A stretch of 46,825 nucleotides of DNA from Acidobacteriota bacterium (lineage in GTDB: Bacteria; Acidobacteriota; Terriglobia; Terriglobales; Acidobacteriaceae): positions 1 to 46,825 of the forward strand of contig JAJZGF010000013.1 in NCBI GenBank assembly GCA_021805025.1, written 5' to 3'. The first letter of the stretch is position 1. Every line of letters starts with the position of its first letter. Shown in pieces: positions 17,468 to 25,744 of the stretch. The notes beneath the pieces were generated by a model. The model did no database searches. It saw only the letters and a list, made by a program, of their open reading frames with translations, and had not been told where the DNA came from. The position numbers and the translations under genes were made by a program.

Positions 17468-17959
17468 CTACGCCATTTTGGGGGCGGGAGCCTCTACCAC
17501 CGGCGCAGCAGGGCTCGCCGCTTTGGCATCGGGCTTTTTGATGTCGATGCCGCCCTTGAAGAAGGCGCCATCCTCGATGCTGATGCGCGCGGCCGCCACA
17601 TCGCCGGTCAGCGCGCCTTCAGCGCGGATATCCACGCGATCGGTGGCCGCCACATTGCCCTTCACTTTGCCCAGAACCACAATCTCGCGGGCATTGATGC
17701 TTGCGTTCACCTGGCCGTTGCGACCCACGGTGACGCGGTTGCCGGGAAGATTGACGCTGCCCTCAACCTTGCCATCGATGAACAGCGATTCAGAGCCGGT
17801 AATTTCGCCTTTGATGAAGAGGCCTTTGCCAATGGTGGCCTGCTCCCCGGTCGGAGGGGCGGGACGTGCGGGTTCAAACGTTGGAGCCGGGGCCGCTGGA
17901 CGCACGGGCTCGGGCGCTGGAGTCGGTGTTGCAGGGCCGGTCTGAGTGGGTTTCCACAT
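17468..17959 (-). CDS. Bactofilin (polymer-forming cytoskeletal protein)
   Basis: Bactofilins assemble nucleotide-free filaments that scaffold cell-shape and envelope enzymes. The 163-residue protein has a Pro/Ala-rich N-terminal tail (about 1-40), the beta-helical DUF583 core (about 42-145) with repeated short turns such as GKGLFIKGEITGSESLFIDG, VEGSVNLPGNRVTVGRNGQV and VVLGKVKGNV, and a Pro/Ala/Lys tail. I start it at the ATG 17959; the frame is open to 18085, but that extra part is not bactofilin-like. It is monocistronic, ending at a strong terminator. No membrane or peptidase partner (for example an M23 peptidase) is adjacent. Confidence 0.92.
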   Translation of the reverse strand: MWKPTQTGPATPTPAPEPVRPAAPAPTFEPARPAPPTGEQATIGKGLFIKGEITGSESLFIDGKVEGSVNLPGNRVTVGRNGQVNASINAREIVVLGKVKGNVAATDRVDIRAEGALTGDVAAARISIEDGAFFKGGIDIKKPDAKAASPAAPVVEAPAPKMA

Positions 17960-18366
17960 TGCGCTCAAGAGAATTAGTTCCTTTTCTGTCCTGGTCGGAC
18001 TGGGTTGCCAAGGCAGGGCCAATGCATCGGACCCAAAAAGTACTTCTGCGGGCTGCCACGCGCACACTTTGCCAGTGCACCGCATGCATCTGCTCTTTGA
18101 TCCTATTCCAGCGCGGCGGCTCTGGCACGTTACTGATGTGTATTTTATCTCTCCGGGCCGGGTTTACGAAGCAGCAGCCCGAAATGCGGCCCTTCATGGG
18201 ACCGGATCGAATGCGGCAACGCGCCTAAGCCCGACTGTCTCCAAGTCCAGGAGAAGTCCGGAAATCAAGCGCGTCCGAGCCTCCCTTCCGTCGTCGGCTA
18301 GCGGGCCAGGCCGTACCATCTGGCGGCCTTTCGGCGCACCGCGGTCGCCGCGATACTCTATGACGG
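17960..18366. other. Divergent spacer between bactofilin and folK
   Basis: A 407-base gap with promoters for both sides expected. The only box I can point to is TACTCT (18354-18359), seven bases before the folK ATG. I see no coding frame, RNA gene or clear repeat. Confidence 0.4.
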
Positions 18367-18903
18367 ATGCACATAGCCTACATCGGAATGGGAGCGAACC
18401 TTGACAGTCCCGCTGGGACGCCGGCCGCGACCCTGGCCGCAGCGGCAGAGCAACTGGCGTCGCTCGGCAGCATAGTCGCTCGCTCTTCACTCTATTCCAC
18501 CGCGCCCGTGGGCATTAGAGAGCAACCCCGCTTTGTGAACGCCGTGGTGGCCATCGAAACAGGATGTGCCCCGCGCGCGTTGCTGCTCAGCCTGCTTGCA
18601 ATCGAAAGGGAATTTGGCCGCGATCGTGCCAAGGGTGTCCCCAACGGGCCGCGTACGCTCGACCTGGATCTTTTGCTGTTAGGGGACGTCGTCCTTCACG
18701 AAGCGGATCTGGATCTGCCGCATCCCCGGTTGGCCGAGCGGGCTTTCGTTCTGGTGCCGCTGCACGAAATCGCGCCGCAGCGCATCGAGCCGCGCAGCGG
18801 ACGGACGATCGCCACGCTGCTTGGGGCGCTCATGACGGACCGCGCCGAGGAAGTACGGACAGTCCTCCGCATCGCAGACCGAAGATGGCCAGAGACCCGG
18901 TAG
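18367..18903 (+). CDS. folK: 2-amino-4-hydroxy-6-hydroxymethyldihydropteridine diphosphokinase
   Basis: FolK transfers pyrophosphate from ATP to 6-hydroxymethyl-dihydropterin, the step before dihydropteroate synthase in folate synthesis. The 178-residue protein shows the whole HPPK pattern: YIGMGANLDSPAG at the N-terminus, SSLYSTAPVG, RFVNAVVAIET, the ATP-binding EFGRDRAKGVPNGPRTLDLD signature with both metal aspartates (DLDLLLLGD), and LPHPRLAERAFVLVPL. No folP or folB adjoins it. tgt starts 10 bases after its stop, so the two are probably cotranscribed. It has no Shine-Dalgarno sequence but a TACTCT box sits just before the ATG. Confidence 0.95.
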   Translation: MHIAYIGMGANLDSPAGTPAATLAAAAEQLASLGSIVARSSLYSTAPVGIREQPRFVNAVVAIETGCAPRALLLSLLAIEREFGRDRAKGVPNGPRTLDLDLLLLGDVVLHEADLDLPHPRLAERAFVLVPLHEIAPQRIEPRSGRTIATLLGALMTDRAEEVRTVLRIADRRWPETR

Positions 18904-18913
18904 AATCAACGGA

Positions 18914-20038
18914 ATGGGTCTCGACTTGCGGGTATCTCAGACATCCCGGGCGGGCGGGCGGCGCGCGCAACTCGTCCTGCCGCATCAGGTCGTCGAAACG
19001 CCCGTCTTCATGCCGGTGGGGACCGCCGGCTCCGTCAAAGCCGTGCCGCAGGATGTGGTTGAGAGCCTGGGTGGTCAGATCATCCTTGGCAATACGTATC
19101 ACCTCTACCTGCGCCCCGGCCATGAGGCCATCCGGCGTATGGGCGGGCTGCATCGCTTCATCAGCTGGCCCCGTGCAATGCTCACCGACTCAGGGGGCTT
19201 TCAGGTTTACAGCCTTGCACAGTTGCGCAAGGTGACCGACGAAGGCGTACGCTTTCGCTCGCACCTGGATGGCAGCAGCCACTTCTTTACTCCAGAACAT
19301 TCGATGGACGTGCAGATTGCGCTCGGGGCCGACATCGCGATGGCCTTTGACGAGTGCACCGAGTATCCCGCAAGCCGCGAGCGCGCGCAGGAAAGCCTGC
19401 GCCTGACCATGGCCTGGGCGCAGCGTTCGCTCAGTCACTTCCGCGCCCACCAGAACGAAGTCGTCTGGCACGATGTGTTGCAGGGCCGCACGCAAAGCCT
19501 CTTCGGGATTGTGCAAGGCGGCACCTATATTGACTTGCGCCGCGAAAGCGCCGAGCGCCTCGTCGAAATGGACTTTGACGGCTATGCCATCGGCGGCCTC
19601 AGCGTAGGCGAGCCGCGCCACCTGACGCTGGAGATGATCGCCGAAGTCCTGCCGTTGTTGCCCAAAGATAAACCACGCTACGTGATGGGCGTCGGCTATC
19701 CCGATGAGATTGAGCAGTATGCCCGCCTGGGCGTGGACATGATGGACTGCGTGCTGCCCACCCGCGCTGCCCGCCACGGCCTGCTCTTCACCAGCGAAGG
19801 CCGCATGACCATCAAGAACAAGCAATACGCTGAAGACCAGAACCCGCCCGATCCGGCGTGCAACTGTATGGTCTGCCGCCGCTACACGCGCGCCTATCTG
19901 CGCCATCTGATGCAGTGCGGCGAGCCGCTTGCGGCGACGCTGAACACGATCCACAACCTGGCCTATTACCTCGGCATCATGCAGCGGGTACGGCAGACGC
20001 TCGGGAGCGGAGATGCGCAGGCGGCCGGCGCTGCCTAA
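18914..20038 (+). CDS. tgt: Queuine/preQ1 tRNA-ribosyltransferase
   Basis: Tgt swaps guanine-34 for preQ1 in tRNAs with GUN anticodons, the first step of queuosine formation on tRNA. The 374-residue enzyme has the TIM-barrel landmarks: GTAGSVKAV, LGNTYHLYLRPG, the catalytic-Asp TDSGGFQV, FDECTEYP, GIVQGG, DGYAIGGLSVGEP, GVGYPDEI and the second aspartate near MMDCVLPTRAARHG. Its zinc site is CNCMVCRRYTRAYLRH (three cysteines plus histidine). It follows folK by 10 bases; a TAGAAT box overlaps the folK stop codon and lies seven bases before the tgt ATG, which may allow separate transcription. queA or other queuosine genes are not in the window. Confidence 0.97.
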   Translation: MGLDLRVSQTSRAGGRRAQLVLPHQVVETPVFMPVGTAGSVKAVPQDVVESLGGQIILGNTYHLYLRPGHEAIRRMGGLHRFISWPRAMLTDSGGFQVYSLAQLRKVTDEGVRFRSHLDGSSHFFTPEHSMDVQIALGADIAMAFDECTEYPASRERAQESLRLTMAWAQRSLSHFRAHQNEVVWHDVLQGRTQSLFGIVQGGTYIDLRRESAERLVEMDFDGYAIGGLSVGEPRHLTLEMIAEVLPLLPKDKPRYVMGVGYPDEIEQYARLGVDMMDCVLPTRAARHGLLFTSEGRMTIKNKQYAEDQNPPDPACNCMVCRRYTRAYLRHLMQCGEPLAATLNTIHNLAYYLGIMQRVRQTLGSGDAQAAGAA

Positions 20039-20331
20039 AGGGCCGACCCCAGCAGTTGCCGCAACGCCTGTACATACTCGGTGAGCGCGACGCGCCCTGC
20101 TTCGGTCATGCGGTAAATGGACTGAGGCTTGCGCTGCACGAAACGCTTTTCAACCGTCAAGTAGCCGGCTTCTTCGAGCTTGAGAAGCTGCGCGCCGAGG
20201 TTTCCATCTGTGGAGCCGGTGCTGGAACGAAGCCAGGTGAAGTCAGCCTCTTCCACGCCGGCAAGCAGCGACAGGAGCGCCAGCCGAAGCTTCCCGTGAA
20301 TCACCGGGTTTAACTCTGGCAGCTCAGGCAT
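20035..20331 (-). CDS. Winged-helix transcriptional regulator of the ABC operon
   Basis: A 98-residue DNA-binding protein of the small winged-helix (HTH_34/MarR-like) type. It starts LNPVIHGKLRLALLSLLAG, has the recognition region FTWLRSSTGSTDGNLGAQLLKLEEAGYL, the wing VEKRFVQRKPQSIYRMTEAG, and a short C-terminal dimerisation helix. It overlaps the preceding membrane-protein gene by eight bases and closes the ABC operon. The 19-base palindrome inside the operon promoter (23332-23350) is the obvious candidate operator, making it likely an autoregulatory repressor. That link is inference. Its 3' end overlaps the tgt 3' end by four bases, tail to tail. Confidence 0.82.
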   Translation of the reverse strand: MPELPELNPVIHGKLRLALLSLLAGVEEADFTWLRSSTGSTDGNLGAQLLKLEEAGYLTVEKRFVQRKPQSIYRMTEAGRVALTEYVQALRQLLGSAL

Positions 20332-20929
20332 GGCTCGTCCCGCGAAGTTTTCGCGTTTTGGCTTCGCACATCATGCCGTAGAGGCCGAAGGCAATCTGGC
20401 CGAGGAAGATGGCGACAACAAACACGGGCATGACCAGGTTATCGGCAACATAGCAGACAGCAACGGAAGCAGCCAGCCAAACAACCGCGCATCCAAACTG
20501 GACCTTCCAGCGGAGGGTCAGGCTCGAAGCGAGATTAGCGACGGCGAGCATGGCGGTCACAATCGCAATGGGGACTCGTACGTCCGTGATGTGGCCGCTC
20601 CATCCGAGTGCGACCAGAAGGATGAACAGCGACGCACCCATCGCCACCCATATGGAACCAATGGCCCTGCGCAACGTAGTCTCCGGCTGGTTCCGTACTC
20701 TGCGGCCCTTGGTCACCCCGGAGAGGATTGCGGCCGCAATCATCGTGACCGGCCACGCAACCACATTCCCACCGTGCGCAGCCCACACGAGGGCTACGTA
20801 GTAGGCAATGCCCCACAGGACGAAGATCCATCCCCAGCTTTCCGTCGTGCGCCGTCCTTCAGCGATCATGCTTTCAATCATGTTCAGCCGGTCCTTCAGG
20901 TCCATCTCTTCATCGTTGGCACTCATCAT
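20324..20929 (-). CDS. Hypothetical membrane protein of the ABC operon
   Basis: A 201-residue protein with no name I can support. After an acidic cytoplasmic N-terminus (about 1-32, with DLKDRLNMIESMIAEGRRTTE) it has about six hydrophobic segments, starting at GWIFVLWGIAYYVALVWAA and ending with PVFVVAIFLGQIAFGLYGMM. Each loop is short. The gene starts at tandem ATGs behind AAGGAG, 56 bases after the permease, and overlaps the regulator gene. The position suggests a role in sensing or in the exporter, but nothing in the sequence shows which. Confidence 0.75.
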   Translation of the reverse strand: MMSANDEEMDLKDRLNMIESMIAEGRRTTESWGWIFVLWGIAYYVALVWAAHGGNVVAWPVTMIAAAILSGVTKGRRVRNQPETTLRRAIGSIWVAMGASLFILLVALGWSGHITDVRVPIAIVTAMLAVANLASSLTLRWKVQFGCAVVWLAASVAVCYVADNLVMPVFVVAIFLGQIAFGLYGMMCEAKTRKLRGTSHA

Positions 20930-20985
20930 GGTTTTCCTACTCCTTTAGAGCGATTTCTTTGCAGAGGTGGCTGCAAGGCTTTTCC

Positions 20986-22278
20986 CTATGCGTACTCCCA
21001 GCGGCGTGCCACCCTGCGCGCTACCGCAAAAAGCACGATGCCGATGGCCAGCAGCACGGACACCTGCTGCCACAGCGCAGTCACCGGCAGATCGCGCCAG
21101 AACACCTTTTCGAACCCGTCAATGGCCCAGGCATTGATGGTCCACAGACCGGCCTTCTGCATCGCTTCCGGCATCAGGAAGCGCGGAAACATGCTGCCGC
21201 CGATTGCGGACATGACGAGAATCAGAAGCGTCGAGAGCGCGCCCAGTTGCGCGCGGGTCCGGCAGATGCTGGCCAGCAGCATGCCGAAGGCGGCCACCGC
21301 GAACGACGTGACGAGGCCCATGACCACAAAGCCGGGGATATGGCTGAAGAAGTCAATCTTGAAGACGGCCCAGGCCCACAGAAACATCACCGTCAACTGC
21401 GTGAAGGCAAGCAGGATGTTGAACACCAGCTTGCCGGCCAGCAGCCCGTTCATGTTGACGCGTGAACTGAGCACGCGATCGAGCGCGCCGCTCTCCGCCT
21501 CGTCCAGCAGTGCTCCGGCCGAACCGCTGGCCGTGAACAGCAGAAACATCACGCCGATGGCCGCGGCCTCGAACGACAAGCTGGGATTGTTCTTGTTCTC
21601 TCCCACGACGGCACGCGTCTTGACCACAATGATTCCGCCGCCAGGTCCGCCGGCCGCACCAGTGCCACCGTCCGCGTTCTGCCGCTGCTCAATCTGCCGC
21701 AACTGGTCCAGATTGGCGTTCATGTTCCTGCGCTGTTCCGGCGTGAACGTGCCCAGGTATTTCTCTGAGTACTTCATCCCCTGCTCGGCCATCGTCACCG
21801 GCATTGCCGTCATTGCCGCCTTCTGCAACAAGCCGCTCACCATCTGCGGGGCAATCGTGTCGCTGGCGTCATTCAGCAGCTCAATCGCCGTGCCGGTCGC
21901 ATCGGGTCCGAAGGAGATGGGATGATCTCCAAAGCCGCGCGGAACAATCAGCGCCACCGACACATCGCCCGCCTTCACCGCGGCCTCAGCCGTCTCCGCC
22001 GTGAACTCAGGTGGCGCAGGCCGGTTCTTTGTCGGCGCGGGCCTGGTGCTGACGATCAACGAGCCGTCGATCTGAAGTGCCTTCACCAGTTGCCGTGAGG
22101 CGCGGCTCTGGTCCTGGTCGACGACGATGACCTTGATCTTCGGCACCGTATCGCGCTGGCTGCCGAAGACTGCGGCAAAGATGGAGAAGAAGGCGATGGG
22201 CACAACGAAACTAAGCACCAGCGAAACCCGGTCGCGGCGTAGGGCAAGCAATGCAGTGCGAACAATGGGGATGATCAA
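20986..22278 (-). CDS. ABC transporter permease (ABC-2 type, exporter)
   Basis: The membrane subunit of an exporter, 430 residues. It has one N-terminal membrane segment (VSLVLSFVVPIAFFSIFAAVFG), a long extracytoplasmic domain (about 45-230), and five C-terminal segments including AAAIGVMFLLFTASGSAGALLDE, the ABC2_membrane_3 layout. The extracytoplasmic part carries a Gly-rich patch (GGTGAAGGPGGG). Start and ATPase stop overlap as ATGA, so the two are coupled. The substrate cannot be read from sequence; relatives export drugs, lipids or peptides. Confidence 0.9.
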   Translation of the reverse strand: MIIPIVRTALLALRRDRVSLVLSFVVPIAFFSIFAAVFGSQRDTVPKIKVIVVDQDQSRASRQLVKALQIDGSLIVSTRPAPTKNRPAPPEFTAETAEAAVKAGDVSVALIVPRGFGDHPISFGPDATGTAIELLNDASDTIAPQMVSGLLQKAAMTAMPVTMAEQGMKYSEKYLGTFTPEQRRNMNANLDQLRQIEQRQNADGGTGAAGGPGGGIIVVKTRAVVGENKNNPSLSFEAAAIGVMFLLFTASGSAGALLDEAESGALDRVLSSRVNMNGLLAGKLVFNILLAFTQLTVMFLWAWAVFKIDFFSHIPGFVVMGLVTSFAVAAFGMLLASICRTRAQLGALSTLLILVMSAIGGSMFPRFLMPEAMQKAGLWTINAWAIDGFEKVFWRDLPVTALWQQVSVLLAIGIVLFAVARRVARRWEYA

Positions 22279-23234
22279 TCGCGTAACTCCCTTCCGGTAA
22301 GGTGCAGGAAAACAGATTCAAGGTTGGGCCGGCGCAGCGACAGATCGACCAGTTCCAGGCCCGACGATGCTGCGCCTTCCAGCAATGCCGCAATTTCACT
22401 GGGATGTTCCACGGTGAATTCTGAAGTGGAGTCCGTTATCTTCCCGCCGCGCTCCGCCACCCACGCGGCGACCTTTCCCTCACGCCCCTCAAGCCGCGCT
22501 ACCACCTGGCTGCGCGAGGCAAACGAGTTGTGGACCAGCGCTTCTTTGGTGCCCAGCGCAATAATGCGTCCGTGGTCCACAATGGCGATACGGTCGCACA
22601 GCCGCTCTGCCTCTTCCATGTAGTGCGTGGTATAGATGATGGTCATTCCCTCGGCGCGCAGGGCCTCAATCATGTCAAAGATTCGATTGCGCGATTGCGG
22701 ATCAACGCCCACGGTCGGCTCGTCCAGCAGCATCAGGCGCGGCTCGTGGATCAGCCCGGCCGCCATGTTCAGGCGGCGCTTCATCCCTCCGGAGAGATTC
22801 CGCGTCAGCTCCCCGGCACGATCTTCAAGTGCCGCCCAGGCAAGGCAGCGCGCAACGGCGAGCTCAAGCTTTTTGCCGTTCAAGCCGTGATACCGCCCGA
22901 AGGAGCACAGGTTTTCCTTCACGCTGAGCCGCGGATAGAGTGCTAGGTCCTGCGGCACCCATCCCAACGCCGCGCGGGCCGCCTGCGAACCTGCCTCCGC
23001 TCCGAACACCGAAACCCGCCCGGCGTCCGGAATCACGCGCCCCGCAATGGCGCGAATCAGCGTGCTTTTGCCCGCGCCATTGGGCCCGAGCAAACCCACG
23101 CATTCCCCGCTTTGCAAGGCGAGCGAGATGCCGTCTACGGCAGTGACGGCGCCAAACCGCTTCACCATCGCCTCGACTTCAAGCGGCAACGGCGCATGCG
23201 GAGAAGCCGCTGCTGGATTCATGGATGCACTCAT
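22275..23234 (-). CDS. ABC transporter ATP-binding protein
   Basis: The 319-residue ATPase partner of the next gene. Motifs in order: Walker A GPNGAGKST, Q-loop VPQDLAL, signature LSGGMKRR, Walker B LMLLDEPTVGVDP and the switch TTHYMEEAE. A C-terminal extension of about 75 residues (EGREGKVAAWVAERGGKI and on) resembles the DUF4162-type tail of drug-exporter ATPases. It is the first gene of the four-gene operon. The ATG is preceded by GAGGGGTG. The leader, about 90 bases from the predicted start, contains a hairpin (ATTGGGC/GCCCAAT, 23295-23318). Confidence 0.94.
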   Translation of the reverse strand: MSASMNPAAASPHAPLPLEVEAMVKRFGAVTAVDGISLALQSGECVGLLGPNGAGKSTLIRAIAGRVIPDAGRVSVFGAEAGSQAARAALGWVPQDLALYPRLSVKENLCSFGRYHGLNGKKLELAVARCLAWAALEDRAGELTRNLSGGMKRRLNMAAGLIHEPRLMLLDEPTVGVDPQSRNRIFDMIEALRAEGMTIIYTTHYMEEAERLCDRIAIVDHGRIIALGTKEALVHNSFASRSQVVARLEGREGKVAAWVAERGGKITDSTSEFTVEHPSEIAALLEGAASSGLELVDLSLRRPNLESVFLHLTGRELRD

Positions 23235-23331
23235 GCAATCACCCCTCGACGTTCCTCCCCTATTGCATCTCGGAAGCGAACAACTGCCTTGGACATTGGG
23301 CCCGCAAAAAAGCCCAATCCACTCAAGAGAG

Positions 23332-23361
23332 TACTCTATTTTATAGAGTAATGAATGTCAA
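23332..23361 (-). promoter_or_regulatory. Promoter of the ABC operon with embedded operator palindrome
   Basis: On the minus strand TTGACA (23356-23361) and TAGAGT (23333-23338) are 17 bases apart, a near-ideal sigma-70 pair. The inverted repeat TACTCTA-TTTTA-TAGAGTA (23332-23350) fills the spacer and covers the -10 box, so a bound dimer would block RNA polymerase. The -35 box contains the TGA stop codon of the upstream TPR gene (23358-23360). Confidence 0.72.
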
Positions 23362-25541
23362 AGAGTTTCTTCGCTTGTTTTCAGCCTTTCCGCCGCTAAA
23401 AGGAGGTCAACCTGGAATCGAGCCGTCCCAGCATCGCATCCGGACCCGGTAACCTCCCGTGTGCTACCCCCCCGATGGTCCAGCCAGAACCTCTCCAACT
23501 CCGCCGCTGCGCGCTCCAGAACCCCGCCCCAGTCCCCCGGTGAACTTTGCCGAAACAGGCGCGCAGTCGGGTACCAGGGTGTTGTCTCGACATCCTGCAT
23601 CCAGCGCCAATCGCTCAGGTAGGGAAGCATGATCCAGACGGGCTTGCCCATCGCTCCGGCCAGGTGGGCGATGGAGGTATCTGTGGTGATGACCAAGTCC
23701 AGGGTGGCGACTAGGGCCGCTGCGTCGGCCAGGTCGCGATCCTTGCCGGCCCCATCCAACACCCGCACATCCTGGGGCAGCCCGACGAGTTGTTCCACAG
23801 CCTCGCCTTTCTGCAATGAAATCCATTGGACGTCCGGCAGGCGCAGCAGCGGGAGAAGGGTGCTCAACTTCATCGACCGGTAACGGTCTGCCTTGTAGCG
23901 GGGATTGCCTGCCCAGGCCACGCCCACGCGTCTTCCACCGCGGCCATCCGTGGTGTGTGCCCACTTCTCCGCCGCAGCCTGGGCATCCGCGCCAAGGTAA
24001 GCGCCGGGCCAGGGCACGGTCTCCACCGTGGCGCCAAAGACAGCCGGCAGGCTCATCAGCGGACACTCGATGTCGAACTCCGGCGGTTCTTCGCCCAGCC
24101 GGGCAATCTGCGCCTGGCCCGCCCTGGCAACAGCCAGCGAGCGCATCAACCGCTCCAGAGGCGCATGCACCTGCAGGATCACTTCAGCGCCGCGCGCAGC
24201 GACGAGTGCAGCGTAGCGGCTGAACTGAATTGCATCTCCCAGGCCCTGCTCGGCGTGGAGCAGAATGCGATGCCCGTCGAGCGGCTCCCCGCGCCACCGC
24301 GGGCAGTGAAACGACAGAGGGGTTGGATGCACCTCACGGAAGCGCCAGCGCGCCTCGTAACCCTCCCATCCACGCGTCCAGTCGCCTAGCCGCAGGCGCG
24401 TCAGGGCAAGGTTATAGGCGGCGCCGGCGCATTGCGGATCGCGCTCCACTGCCTCTTCATGCGCCCCAAGAGCCTCCTCGATGCGGCCCATGTCCATGAG
24501 GCTGTTACCCCGATTTGACGTTGCCGCACGGCTGCCCAATTCCTCCGCGCGCTTGAATTGTTCGACTGCCTCGGCAAGCCGCCGTTCCAGATGGAGCAGG
24601 ATGCCGTGCGTGTTGACAACCTCAGGGTGGGACGGGCCGCGCGCCTGCGCCCAGCGCAGCCACTCCCAGGCCCCGGCCATGTCCTGCTCCGCGGCGCGAG
24701 ATTGACACCATGCCATCAACACAGGAACATTTCCGGGCTCCAGAGAAAAAGCCTTGCGCAGATATTGCTCTGCCGCATCGTTCCGATGCTGCTCGCGCAT
24801 CAGCAACGCCAGATTCAACCATCCTTCGACCGTGGCCGGGCGCAGCTCGACGGCCCGCGCCAGCGATGCTTCGGCCTGGAGCGACTTGCCTTGCTCCCGC
24901 AGCAGGCAGCCAAGATTCATCCAGGCCGCCGCGAAATCCGGCCGCAGCATGATTGCACGCCGGTAGCGGGTCTCCGCCTCCGCAGGCCGGCCTGTCCTGG
25001 CCAGTATGAAAGCTGCGGCAAACTCGCACTCCGCTGTCCGCGGCGCCAGCGCCAACGCCTGTTCATACCGTGCGAGGGCCTCTTCATTGCGCCCCATGCA
25101 GGCCAGCGCGTGGCCCAGGCCCATATGAGCGGCGGCCATGGCAGGCTGGCGGCGCAAGGCAAAATCGTAGTGTTCAAGCGCATCTTCCGGACGGCCGATT
25201 GCCATGCGCAACTCGCCCAGCCCTAATCGGGCCAGCACATCCATCCCGTCCATGCGGATGGCCTTTTCATAGGCCAACTCCGCCTCGCCCATACGGCCCT
25301 CGGCTTTGAGGACCTGGCCCAGCGTGACCCAGGTGATGCCGATCTGCGGCGCGGACGACACGGCGGCCCGAGCCATGGCCACAGCAGCGCGATGCTGGCG
25401 GCTCGCAAGCGCCACCAGGCTCATCCCGACGAGCGCCTCCGGCTGGCTTGGGTCGGCGAGCAGCATGCGCTGATAGCCGAGTGCGACCTCTGTCAAATTG
25501 CCGGTGAGCCGGTCGGGCGCGCCCGCCTCCGCTTGCATCAT
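23358..25541 (-). CDS. TPR protein with C-terminal glycosyltransferase-like domain
   Basis: A 727-residue cytoplasmic protein. About twelve TPR repeats fill residues 15-400 (patterns such as AAWMNLGCLLREQGKSLQAE). The rest, about 430-700, looks like a GT-B/heptosyltransferase-like domain: LLHAEQGLGDAIQFSRYAAL, RRVGVAWAGNP, DVQWISLQKG, and LVITTDTSIAHLAGAMGKPV before WRWMQD. This last stretch matches the nucleotide-sugar-binding end of GT9/GT41-like proteins. Proteins of this build are thought to glycosylate proteins or envelope components; the acceptor is unknown. It starts at tandem ATGs and is divergent from the AhpD-like gene. Its stop codon lies in the promoter of the ABC operon. Confidence 0.82.
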   Translation of the reverse strand: MMQAEAGAPDRLTGNLTEVALGYQRMLLADPSQPEALVGMSLVALASRQHRAAVAMARAAVSSAPQIGITWVTLGQVLKAEGRMGEAELAYEKAIRMDGMDVLARLGLGELRMAIGRPEDALEHYDFALRRQPAMAAAHMGLGHALACMGRNEEALARYEQALALAPRTAECEFAAAFILARTGRPAEAETRYRRAIMLRPDFAAAWMNLGCLLREQGKSLQAEASLARAVELRPATVEGWLNLALLMREQHRNDAAEQYLRKAFSLEPGNVPVLMAWCQSRAAEQDMAGAWEWLRWAQARGPSHPEVVNTHGILLHLERRLAEAVEQFKRAEELGSRAATSNRGNSLMDMGRIEEALGAHEEAVERDPQCAGAAYNLALTRLRLGDWTRGWEGYEARWRFREVHPTPLSFHCPRWRGEPLDGHRILLHAEQGLGDAIQFSRYAALVAARGAEVILQVHAPLERLMRSLAVARAGQAQIARLGEEPPEFDIECPLMSLPAVFGATVETVPWPGAYLGADAQAAAEKWAHTTDGRGGRRVGVAWAGNPRYKADRYRSMKLSTLLPLLRLPDVQWISLQKGEAVEQLVGLPQDVRVLDGAGKDRDLADAAALVATLDLVITTDTSIAHLAGAMGKPVWIMLPYLSDWRWMQDVETTPWYPTARLFRQSSPGDWGGVLERAAAELERFWLDHRGGSTREVTGSGCDAGTARFQVDLLLAAERLKTSEETL

Positions 25542-25744
25542 GGCCGGGTTGACTCCTGCGTGGCGTAATGGACCTTACGAGACACTGGTCCGACCCTATG
25601 CCGTGGCTGACTGCGGCTCAATGGGGAAAAGCATGATTCGCGCGGGATCCTGAGCCGCACTTCCCGATTTGTGATGTTGTGCGCTTTTGGGAATCACCGC
25701 CATCGGCGATTACACTGTCTTGGATAGTTCTTTGGACGGTACCG

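Noticed and set aside
17070..17945. A 291-codon frame containing a possible ATG at 17137
   Set aside because: It passes through the bactofilin terminator and then lies antisense to the bactofilin gene; only the first part has a ribosome-site-like GGAG.
20330..21925. A 531-codon frame antisense to the ABC permease and the operon membrane protein
   Set aside because: No family signal and complete overlap with well-recognised genes on the minus strand.
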